A stretch of 36,552 nucleotides of DNA, from positions 1 through 36,552 of the forward strand of contig JAJXZI010000033.1 of NCBI GenBank assembly GCA_021780115.1. The letters run 5' to 3'. A program made the position numbers and the translations under genes. How positions within the stretch are numbered: the stretch's first letter is position 1; each line of letters begins with the position of its first letter. Positions 1 through 6,937 of the stretch are shown here, piece after piece. Source of the DNA: a bacterium. GTDB taxonomy: Bacteria; Verrucomicrobiota; Verrucomicrobiia; Limisphaerales; JAJXZI01. Under the pieces are notes generated by a model. The model saw nothing but the letters and a program-made list of their open reading frames with translations. It did not search any database and had not been told where the DNA came from.

Positions 1-2
1 TG

Positions 3-1289
3 CGCGAATGGTACATGCACCCGAACGGCCAGCTTCCGGCGTACGAGTTTGATTTCAGCGATGTCAATCCGCCGGTGGCCGCTTGGGCGGCGTGGCGCGT
101 CTATAAAATCACGGGCAAACGGGGCGAGCGCGACCGCGACTTCCTCGAAAGCGTCTTCCAGAAGCTGTTGCTCAACTTCACCTGGTGGGTCAACCGGAAG
201 GACGTCCACGGCGAGAACCTGTTTTCCGGCGGCTTCCTCGGATTGGACAACATCGGCGTGTTCGACCGCTCGCAGCCGCTGCCCGACGGTGGCCGGCTGC
301 GTCAGGCCGACGGGACCGCGTGGATGGCCTTCTACTGTGGCACGATGCTCAGCATCGCGCTCGAATTGGCCACGGGCCCGGGCACCCGCACCCATCGGGC
401 CTACGAGGACATGGCCTCAAAGTTCTTCGAGCACTATGTGCAAATCGCCGACGCGATGAACCACCTCGGCGGCACCGGCCTGTGGAATGACGACGACGGA
501 TTCTACTACGACCAGGTGCAGTTCGACCATCGCGTCGTCCCGCTGAAAACGCGCTCGATGGTCGGGCTGATGCCCCTCATCGCCGTGGAGATCCTGGAGG
601 AGGAAACCCTCCGGCGGCTGCCCGGCTTCTCCAAACGCCTGGCGTGGTTTGTCGAACACCGGACCGACCTGGCCGGGCACATCACCCACTGCGAAGCAGG
701 TGGTCGCGGCCGGTTGCTGGCGATTCCGTCGCGCCCGCGGCTGGAGCGCGTGCTCAGATACATGCTCGACGAAAGTGAATTCCTCTCGCCCTACGGCCTG
801 CGGTCGCTGTCGCGGTTCCACGAGCAGAAGCCTTACGTCTTCTCCGCCGGCGGCCGGGAGCACCGCGTCGGCTACGAGCCGGGTGAATCCACCACCGGGC
901 TGTTCGGCGGCAACTCGAACTGGCGCGGGCCGGTCTGGTTCCCCCTCAACTACCTGCTGATCGAGGCGCTGGAACGCTACCACCACTTTTACGGCGAGGC
1001 GCTCCAGGTCGAGTGCCCTACCGGCTCCGGCCGCATGATGAACCTCCGGCAAGTCGCGCACGAACTCGCGGCCCGCCTGGGCCGCCTCTTTCTGCCCGAT
1101 GCCGCGGGTCGCCGCCCCTGTCACGGCGCGGACCGGCGCTTCGCCACCGATCCACACTGGCGCGACTTGCTGCTGTTCCATGAATACTTCCACGGTGAAA
1201 CGGGTGAGGGGCTGGGCGCCAGCCACCAGACCGGCTGGACCGCGCTGGTCCTGCGCTGCCTGGAAAACGGCGCTGGTCAGCGGCGCTGA
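3..1289 (+). CDS. GH63-like (MGH1-like) glucosidase, 3' part
   Basis: This is the C-terminal part of a glycoside hydrolase of the GH63/MGH1-like (alpha/alpha)6-barrel type, cut by the window edge. The reading frame is open from base 3 and codes Arg-Glu-Trp-Tyr before the first ATG at 15, so that ATG is not the true start. Family-like stretches are visible in order: LPAYEFDFSDVNPPVAAWA, GTAWMAFYCGTMLSIALELA, a VGLMPLIAVE helix, SPYGLRSLSRFH, GGNSNWRGPVWFPLNYLLIE, VECPTGSG, FHGETGEG and GASHQTGWTALV at the end. Relatives I recall are about 880-900 residues, so roughly half is missing upstream. They are annotated as glucosidases, but the substrate cannot be read from the sequence. The gene converges on the minus-strand FKBP/purA pair with 82 bp between. 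The family is secure; the specificity is not. Confidence 0.88.
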   Translation, partial: REWYMHPNGQLPAYEFDFSDVNPPVAAWAAWRVYKITGKRGERDRDFLESVFQKLLLNFTWWVNRKDVHGENLFSGGFLGLDNIGVFDRSQPLPDGGRLRQADGTAWMAFYCGTMLSIALELATGPGTRTHRAYEDMASKFFEHYVQIADAMNHLGGTGLWNDDDGFYYDQVQFDHRVVPLKTRSMVGLMPLIAVEILEEETLRRLPGFSKRLAWFVEHRTDLAGHITHCEAGGRGRLLAIPSRPRLERVLRYMLDESEFLSPYGLRSLSRFHEQKPYVFSAGGREHRVGYEPGESTTGLFGGNSNWRGPVWFPLNYLLIEALERYHHFYGEALQVECPTGSGRMMNLRQVAHELAARLGRLFLPDAAGRRPCHGADRRFATDPHWRDLLLFHEYFHGETGEGLGASHQTGWTALVLRCLENGAGQRR

Positions 1290-1371
1290 TCGCAGCCATT
1301 TCGATCTCTGGTCGGCCGCGCCCGGATAACCGGAGGCACGGATTTCAGGAAAAGGGTGGGGGCGGCGGTAG

Positions 1372-1743
1372 TCATGCGCGATGGGGCTGAGACACAGGAA
1401 CTGGAGGACGATCCAGAATCTCAACCTCTTTTACGTCGAAAATGAGGACCGCATTCTTCGGAATCCGATCGAGATCAAGATCCCGATAACACAGGTGGGG
1501 ACTGGCCTTGAACTTCCGGAGTCCGCCCGCTCGCATCCCCTCCAGCCCGTGCCGGAATCCCGCCACGAAACTCCGGTCCCCAAAGGTGAAGGTTGATTCT
1601 TGGTCGCGTGCAAGATAATCGCCTCGGTTGAGCTGGATGTTGTATTTGACCCGCACACAATCTCCCTTGCCCAATTCGGCGCCAGATCCGGGCGTTTCGG
1701 AAATAATCCTGATGCCGTGCTTCTTCACCGCGCACGGAATCAC
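1372..1743 (-). CDS. small FKBP-type peptidyl-prolyl isomerase-like protein
   Basis: This gene encodes a single FKBP-fold domain of about 123 residues with no signal peptide, so it is probably cytoplasmic. FKBP landmarks seen are a VRVKYNIQL strand, FTFGDRSFVAGFRHGLEGM, an LCYRDLDL segment, and IPKNAVLIFDVKEVEIL at the end. The usual Phe-Asp pair after the first strand (VFDSS-like in active FKBPs) is replaced by YLARD, and the Trp of the VIPGW motif is Phe (VAGF), so prolyl isomerase activity may be weak or absent. I chose the GTG at 1743 because it overlaps the purA stop as GTGA and because the residues further upstream in this frame do not resemble FKBP. A second GTG five codons later is possible. 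The overlap implies coupled translation with purA. Confidence 0.78.
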   Translation of the reverse strand: MIPCAVKKHGIRIISETPGSGAELGKGDCVRVKYNIQLNRGDYLARDQESTFTFGDRSFVAGFRHGLEGMRAGGLRKFKASPHLCYRDLDLDRIPKNAVLIFDVKEVEILDRPPVPVSQPHRA

Positions 1744-3008
1744 ACGAAAATCGTCTGCTCCCGCCCCGGCCCGACGGAAACAATCGCCAGGTTCGCCCCG
1801 CTCAGTTCCGCGAGCGCCTTGAGATACGCCCGCGCCTTCACCGGCAGGTCCTTCCACTTCCGCGCCGCGCTCGTCGGTTCGCGCCAACCCTCAAACTCGG
1901 CATACACCGCCTCGCATTGCGACAGCACTTCCACGTCCGCCGGCACGTAATCGTAGCGCGCCTTGCCGACGCGGTAGCCGATGCAGACCTTGATCGTCGC
2001 GACCGTGTCGAGGCCGTCAAGATTCGTCACGGCGAGGTCGTCGATGCCGTTGACCATCGTGGCGTGGCGCACGGCGACGGCGTCGAACCACCCGCAGCGC
2101 CGCGGCCGACCGGTGGTCGCCCCGAACTCGCGGCCCATCGCGTGGAGCATGTCGGCGATCTCGGCGTTCTCGGTCGGCAACGGCCCTTCGCCGACGCGCG
2201 TGGTGTACGCCTTCATCACGCCGACGACGCGATCCATGCGATGTGGCGGCACGCCGGAGCCGGTGCAGGCGCCGCCCGCCGTCGTGTTCGACGAGGTCAC
2301 GAACGGGTACGTGCCGTGGTCGAGGTCGAGGAACGTGCCCTGCGCGCCTTCGAACAGGATGCGGTCGCCGCGCTGGCAGGCCTCGTGGAGCAGCACGACG
2401 GTGTTCTTCACGAACGGCTTCAGGAAATCGCCCGCGGCGCGGTAGGCGGCGTGGACGGACTTGAACGAAAGCGGCTTCGCGCCGAAGGCCTTGAGCACTT
2501 CGTTGTTCTCCTTGAGGCGCCGGCGCAGTTTCGCCTCGAAGCGATCCGGGGTGATCAAGTCAATCACGCGCAAGCCGACGCGTGCCGCCTTGTCGCCGTA
2601 GGCCGGGCCGATGCCGCGTTTGGTGGTGCCGATCTTGTGCTTGCCCTTCAGCGTCTCTCGCTGCGCGTCCAGTTCGCGATGATAGGGGAAGACGACGTGC
2701 GCCGTCTCGCTCAAGGCGAGGTTGGCGTCCACCTTGACTCCGAGCTGGCGCAGTCCTTTGATCTCCTCGACGAGGCTGACCGGGTCCACCACGACGCCAT
2801 TGCCGATGACGCAGAGCTTGCGCTTGCGCAGGATGCCCGAGGGCACGAGGTGCAGGATATATTTTTGCGGGCCAATGAAGACGGTGTGCCCGGCGTTGTT
2901 GCCCCCGGCGTAGCGCACGACCACGTCCGCGTCCTCGGTCAACACGTCGATGATCTTGCCCTTGCCTTCGTCGCCCCACTGGGCGCCGACCAGAATGGTG
3001 TTTGCCAT
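1740..3008 (-). CDS. purA: adenylosuccinate synthetase
   Basis: PurA is the cytoplasmic enzyme that condenses IMP with aspartate using GTP, the first committed step to AMP. The protein is 422 residues, normal for the family. It begins MANTILVGAQWGDEGKGK with the GTP-binding loop at residues 12-18 and catalytic Asp13; GGNNAGHTV holds His41. Other conserved stretches are GTTKRGIGPAYGDKAAR, FEGAQGTFLDLDHGTYPFVT, GVMKAYTTRVGEGPLPTE and TGRPRRCGWFDAV. The ATG at 3008 matches the family N terminus; the reading frame extends much further upstream, but that part is antisense to the PHP gene. The stop overlaps the start of the FKBP-like gene. A TTGACG box with 17-bp spacing lies just upstream. Confidence 0.97.
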   Translation of the reverse strand: MANTILVGAQWGDEGKGKIIDVLTEDADVVVRYAGGNNAGHTVFIGPQKYILHLVPSGILRKRKLCVIGNGVVVDPVSLVEEIKGLRQLGVKVDANLALSETAHVVFPYHRELDAQRETLKGKHKIGTTKRGIGPAYGDKAARVGLRVIDLITPDRFEAKLRRRLKENNEVLKAFGAKPLSFKSVHAAYRAAGDFLKPFVKNTVVLLHEACQRGDRILFEGAQGTFLDLDHGTYPFVTSSNTTAGGACTGSGVPPHRMDRVVGVMKAYTTRVGEGPLPTENAEIADMLHAMGREFGATTGRPRRCGWFDAVAVRHATMVNGIDDLAVTNLDGLDTVATIKVCIGYRVGKARYDYVPADVEVLSQCEAVYAEFEGWREPTSAARKWKDLPVKARAYLKALAELSGANLAIVSVGPGREQTIFV

Positions 3009-3015
3009 GCGGCAA

Positions 3016-3044
3016 AGCGTGGGGCGGGGTGCGGGGTGCGTCAA
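3016..3044 (-). promoter_or_regulatory. candidate purA promoter, very short leader
   Basis: On the minus strand TTGACG (3044-3039) is followed after 17 bp by CACGCT (3021-3016), then 7 bp and the purA ATG. The -35 box is good and the -10 box weak. If used, transcription would start at or next to the start codon. Confidence 0.35.
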
Positions 3045-3233
3045 GCGCGCGCTGGGCCGGCGCCGCGGCGTCGGTGAACCGTGGTCGTGCCAAGCGACGC
3101 ATGATCCGAACCCGCGTCGGGAACCGGTCCCACCTAGAACGCCGCATCCCCGCAAGCGGTCGGCCGCGGCGGGCGCTGCCAAGCGGACACGTTTCTGCTT
3201 TTGCCCTCCGCCATTTGCCCTTTTACTCCCGCC

Positions 3234-4034
3234 ATGCCTTTGCCCCCTGACTACCACATGCACACGCTGCTGTGCCGGCACGCGACCGGGGAGCCGGCCG
3301 AATACGCCGCCCGCGCCATGGCGCTCGGTTTGACCGAGATCGGCTTCTCCGACCACTCGCCGATGCGCCGCGACGACTTCGACGACTGGCGGATGCGTTT
3401 CGACCAGCTCGACGAGTATGTGGAGAACGTCCGCCAAGCCCAACGCGACTTTCCCCAACTGGTCATCCGGCTGGCGCTGGAAGTGGACTACCTGCCCGGC
3501 CAGGAGGAGTGGATTCGCGAACTCGCCGGGCGGCATCCGTGGGATTACTTCATCGGCTCGGTCCATTACTGTTCGGGCGGCTGGGACATCGACAACCCGA
3601 AAAACCTCGGGCGGTGGCGGGAACGCGAGGCGTTTGACGTGTGGGCCGAGTATTTCGCTTGGCTGACCAAGGCGGCCGAGTCCGGCCTCTTCCAGATCAT
3701 CGGACATGCCGATTTGCCGAAGAAGTTCGGCTTCCGACCGCAACGCGATTGCGAGCCGCTGTACGAGCGCTTTCTTTCCGCCGCGGCGCAGCACCGCGTG
3801 GCCATCGAACTGAACACCGCCGGTCTGCGGAAGGACTGCCGGGAAATCTACCCCAGCCGCCCAATCCTGGAAGCGGCCTTTGCCAAGGGCGTGCCGATCA
3901 CCTTCGGCTCCGACGCCCACGCGCCGGAGGAGGTGGGGATGAACTTTGCGGAAGCCATGCATCTGGCGCACGCGGTCGGCTACAACGAAGGCTGCCACTT
4001 TGAACGGCTAGAACTCCAACGGGAGAAGTTCTGA
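3234..4034 (+). CDS. hisJ: PHP-family histidinol-phosphatase
   Basis: This is a 266-residue PHP-domain phosphoesterase of the HisJ/HisK type, expected to dephosphorylate histidinol phosphate in histidine synthesis. Metal-ligand motifs are visible in order: HMHT near the N terminus (His8 and His10), [42 protein letters not shown] and [11 protein letters not shown]. The GSVHY and GHADL segments are typical of the histidinol-phosphatase subgroup rather than DNA-polymerase-type PHP domains. I chose the ATG at 3234; a TTG 33 bases upstream is in frame but adds nothing family-like. No Shine-Dalgarno sequence precedes it. It diverges from purA across 225 bp, and no other his gene is in the window, so the physiological substrate is inferred from family only. 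Confidence 0.87.
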   Translation: MPLPPDYHMHTLLCRHATGEPAEYAARAMALGLTEIGFSDHSPMRRDDFDDWRMRFDQLDEYVENVRQAQRDFPQLVIRLALEVDYLPGQEEWIRELAGRHPWDYFIGSVHYCSGGWDIDNPKNLGRWREREAFDVWAEYFAWLTKAAESGLFQIIGHADLPKKFGFRPQRDCEPLYERFLSAAAQHRVAIELNTAGLRKDCREIYPSRPILEAAFAKGVPITFGSDAHAPEEVGMNFAEAMHLAHAVGYNEGCHFERLELQREKF

Positions 4035-4202
4035 AAAGCGAGCGCCTTCGGGCCGCAGCGGAGTGCCAGCGAAACGCTGCGCCTTTTTGACCACACCGGG
4101 CAAGCTGCGGCATCCGATCTGGCCGCGCCGCCGGCCCGGCGATGGGGCGTCCCGCGGTTTCTTCCCTTTGCCGCCAGGTTTGCTGGATTCTGGAATGATT
4201 CT

Positions 4203-4217
4203 TGGCGTTGGACGCCA
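4203..4217. repeat. inverted repeat upstream of the sigma-54-like site
   Basis: TGGCGT and ACGCCA form perfect 6-bp arms around TGG, ending 13 bp before the -24 box. It could be a regulator half-site pair, but enhancer sites for sigma-54 promoters are usually further upstream and arms this short arise by chance. Confidence 0.3.
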
Positions 4218-4230
4218 TCGCCGCCGCCAC

Positions 4231-4246
4231 TGGCACCGACGTTGCT
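4231..4246 (+). promoter_or_regulatory. sigma-54 type (-24/-12) promoter candidate
   Basis: TGGCAC, five bases, TTGCT matches the -24/-12 consensus TGGCAC-N5-TTGCW exactly, preceded by the preferred pyrimidine. Transcription would start near 4258, about 48 bases before the ATG at 4306 of the ATP-grasp gene, on the right strand. I saw no other exact match in the TGGCAC occurrences I looked at. Whether this organism has RpoN cannot be told from the window. Confidence 0.6.
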
Positions 4247-4305
4247 GGTTTCGTCGTGACCACGGCAGTTCGCATCAAGGCACTGCTCCGGCTTGGTCTG
4301 TACCC

Positions 4306-5805
4306 ATGAACTTTGTCAGCTACGAAGTCGGCGACTTCTACGACGAGCTGCTGACGGACGCCAAGGCGGCCCGTCCGGGCGCGTGTCACCTGCTGCACAG
4401 CATCGAATCCCTCCCGCCGGGGGAATTTGCGCGGCGCCAGGTGGCCGCCGAGCGCGCGTTGATGCAGATGGGGATCACCTTCAACGTGTATGGCGAGCAA
4501 GCCGGGGTGGAGAAGATCTTCCCGTTCGACATCGTGCCGCGCATTGTCTCGGCGGCCGAATGGACCTGGTTGGAAAAGGGGCTGAAGCAACGCATTCGCG
4601 CGCTGAACCTGTTCATTGACGACCTCTACCACGAGCAGAAGATCCTCAAGGACGGCGTGGTGCCGCGCGCGATTATTCTCTCGGCCCAATCCTATCGCCA
4701 GCAATGCATCGGTTGGGAACCCCCGCAGGGCATCTGGTGCCACATCACGGGCACCGACCTCGTGCGGCATAGCGACGGGCAAATCTACGTGTTGGAGGAC
4801 AACCTCCGCTGTCCCTCCGGAGTTTCCTACGTGTTGCAGAACCGGCAGGTGATGAAGAGTCTCTTTCCCAAAATCTTCGCCGCCGCCAAGGTGCGCCCGG
4901 TCCAGAATTACCCGCTCAAGCTCCGCGACATGCTGGAGTATCTCGCGCCGGAAACCGTCGCCACGCCCCGCGTCGTGCTCCTGACGCCGGGCATCTACAA
5001 CTCGGCCTATTTCGAGCATTCCTTCCTCGCGCAACAGATGGGCGTTGAACTGGTCGAGGGGCGCGACTTGGTCGTCGAAGACGGCCAGGTGCTGATGCGC
5101 ACCACGCAGGGCTTTGAGCGCGTGGACGTGATTTACCGGCGGATTGACGACGATTTCCTCGATCCGAAGTGCTTCCGGCCTGATTCGATGCTCGGGGTGC
5201 CGGGGCTGATGGAAGCCTACAAGGCCGGCAACGTCGCGCTCGCCAACGCGCCCGGCACGGGCGTCGCCGATGACAAGGTCGTTTATGCCTACGTGCCGCG
5301 CATCGTGAAATACTATCTCGGCGAGGACATCATCGTGCCGAACGTGCCGACCTACATCTGCGCCGAGGAACAGGACCTGCGCTACACGCTGGAGAATCTG
5401 GACAAGCTGGTCGTCAAAGCGGCCAATGAATCCGGCGGTTACGGCATGCTCGTCGGCCCGCACGCGACGAAAGAGCAGCGGGCGGAGTTCGCGGAGAAGG
5501 TCAAGGCCCATCCGCGCAACTACATCGCCCAACCGACCCTGGCGCTGTCCCGCGTGCCGACGATCTGCGCGGATCATCTGGAGGGCCGGCACGTGGATTT
5601 GCGTCCCTACATCCTCTACGGCAAGGAAATCTTCGTCCTGCCCGGCGGACTCACGCGGGTGGCGCTCAAGAAGGGTTCGCTCGTGGTGAACTCCTCGCAG
5701 GGTGGCGGCAGCAAAGACACGTGGGTCCTCGCGGATACGCCAGCGTTTGAGCCTGAAAGCGCCAACGGTGCCGCCCAACCGGTCACGAATGGAAGGTTTC
5801 CTTGA
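4306..5805 (+). CDS. circularly permuted ATP-grasp protein (DUF404/DUF407), active-site copy
   Basis: This 499-residue protein belongs to the circularly permuted ATP-grasp family (COG2308), predicted to form amide bonds between amino acids or peptides using ATP. ATP-grasp landmarks are intact: [20 protein letters not shown] with Glu164, Asp165 and Asn166, [11 protein letters not shown], and [13 protein letters not shown] with Lys371 and Glu375, then [16 protein letters not shown] and [13 protein letters not shown] near the end. No signal peptide or membrane segment is seen, so it is probably cytoplasmic. The ATG at 4306 gives the family N terminus; the frame is open back to 4063 but that would include the sigma-54-like site. 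Its TGA overlaps the next ATG by one base. It heads a five-gene cluster. The real substrate is unknown for the family. Confidence 0.9.
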   Translation: MNFVSYEVGDFYDELLTDAKAARPGACHLLHSIESLPPGEFARRQVAAERALMQMGITFNVYGEQAGVEKIFPFDIVPRIVSAAEWTWLEKGLKQRIRALNLFIDDLYHEQKILKDGVVPRAIILSAQSYRQQCIGWEPPQGIWCHITGTDLVRHSDGQIYVLEDNLRCPSGVSYVLQNRQVMKSLFPKIFAAAKVRPVQNYPLKLRDMLEYLAPETVATPRVVLLTPGIYNSAYFEHSFLAQQMGVELVEGRDLVVEDGQVLMRTTQGFERVDVIYRRIDDDFLDPKCFRPDSMLGVPGLMEAYKAGNVALANAPGTGVADDKVVYAYVPRIVKYYLGEDIIVPNVPTYICAEEQDLRYTLENLDKLVVKAANESGGYGMLVGPHATKEQRAEFAEKVKAHPRNYIAQPTLALSRVPTICADHLEGRHVDLRPYILYGKEIFVLPGGLTRVALKKGSLVVNSSQGGGSKDTWVLADTPAFEPESANGAAQPVTNGRFP

Positions 5806-6791
5806 TGCTCAGCCGCGTCGCCGATTCCGTTTATTGGATGAGCCGCTACATTGAGCGCGCCGAGAACGTGGCGCGGTTCGTGGATGTGAATCTTCAGCTC
5901 CTGCTCGACGCGCCCGAGGGCCAGGATCAACAGTGGGATCCCCTGGTGGCCATCACCGGGGACTACGCGGAATTTGGCCGGCGTTATGGCGCCGCCACGG
6001 AGAGCAGCGTCATCCAGTTCCTCACCTTCGACAGTGATAATCCCAACTCCATCCTCTCCTGTGTGCGGGCCGCGCGGGAAAATGCCCGGAGCGTCCGCGA
6101 GATCATCTCCTCCGAGATGTGGCTCCAGTTGAACCGGTTCTATCTGATGATGAACTCCGCCGCGCAGGAACCGGGCGGGCTGGACCACCACGAGGGTTTC
6201 TATGACGAGGTCAAGCAGGCGGGTCATCTCTTCAGCGGCATTACCGACGCCACGATGACGCAGGGCGAGGCCTGGCATTTCAGCCGCCTGGGGCGGATGC
6301 TGGAACGCGCCGACAAGACCTCGCGCATTCTCGACGTGAAGTATTTTTTGCTGCTGCGCTCCGCCGAGGACGTGGGCACGCCGCTGGACGATCTCCAATG
6401 GGCCGCGGTGCTGCGCTCGGCCTCGGCCTTCGAGATGTATCGCAAACGACAGGGCCGCATTTCGCCGCGCGGGGTGGTGGATTTCCTGATGCTGGACCGG
6501 GAGTTCCCGCGGGCCGTCCAGTTCTGCCTGCTGGCCGCCCGCGATTCCCTCCACGCCATCAGCGGCACGCCGCCGGGGACATTCCGCCACGGATCGGAGA
6601 AACTCCTCGGGCAGCTCTGCTCGGACCTTTCCTTCGCCGGGGTGGACGAGGTGATCCAACACGGCCTTCACGAATATCTCGACGAATTGCAGACCAAACT
6701 CAACCAGGTCGGCCTCGGCATCATCGAGACGTTTTTCGCGTTCAAAACTCCGCACCCCGGCAAGAAGGCCGCCCGCTCCGCCGCGCAGTAG
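5805..6791 (+). CDS. alpha-E domain protein (DUF403)
   Basis: This 328-residue, largely helical protein matches the alpha-E family (COG2307), which is nearly always encoded beside circularly permuted ATP-grasp genes and is thought to act with them; its biochemical role is not established. Typical segments are [20 protein letters not shown] at the N terminus, FDSDNPNSILSCVRAARENA, ISSEMWLQLN, FSRLGRMLERADKTSRILDV and FCLLAARDSLHAISG. The ATG at 5805 shares its A with the stop codon of the preceding gene (TGATG), so translation is probably coupled; an in-frame TTG one codon earlier is less likely. A second alpha-E domain is fused to the ATP-grasp protein at 10535-13000. Confidence 0.9.
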   Translation: MLSRVADSVYWMSRYIERAENVARFVDVNLQLLLDAPEGQDQQWDPLVAITGDYAEFGRRYGAATESSVIQFLTFDSDNPNSILSCVRAARENARSVREIISSEMWLQLNRFYLMMNSAAQEPGGLDHHEGFYDEVKQAGHLFSGITDATMTQGEAWHFSRLGRMLERADKTSRILDVKYFLLLRSAEDVGTPLDDLQWAAVLRSASAFEMYRKRQGRISPRGVVDFLMLDREFPRAVQFCLLAARDSLHAISGTPPGTFRHGSEKLLGQLCSDLSFAGVDEVIQHGLHEYLDELQTKLNQVGLGIIETFFAFKTPHPGKKAARSAAQ

Positions 6792-6826
6792 GCGGCGAAC
6801 CGCCCCATTCCGAAAACCGCATGCCC

Positions 6827-6930
6827 GGAAGCCTCCGAAGCCCGAACACCGCAGCGCCCTTCGGCAAGGGGCGTTCTGAGCTATGGTTTTTGGCCTTCCT
6901 TCGGATTTCGGACTTCAGTTCTCAGGTTTG
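6827..6930. repeat. degenerate heptamer repeat tract, inverted ends
   Basis: Between the alpha-E and DUF2126 genes lie heptamers of the type CTCCGAA/GCCCGAA (6827-6850) and, at the other end, the opposite orientation CTTCGGA/TTTCGGA/CTTCAGT (6899-6919). The two ends are roughly complementary, and a smaller CGCCCTT/AAGGGGCG pair sits between them. The tract ends just before the next start codon and so forms the leader of the DUF2126 gene. Confidence 0.5.
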
Positions 6931-6937
6931 ATCACTC

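Noticed and set aside
3009-3998. Upstream extension of purA to a 752-codon frame
   Set aside because: The added part is antisense to the PHP gene; the PurA family N terminus is at 3008.
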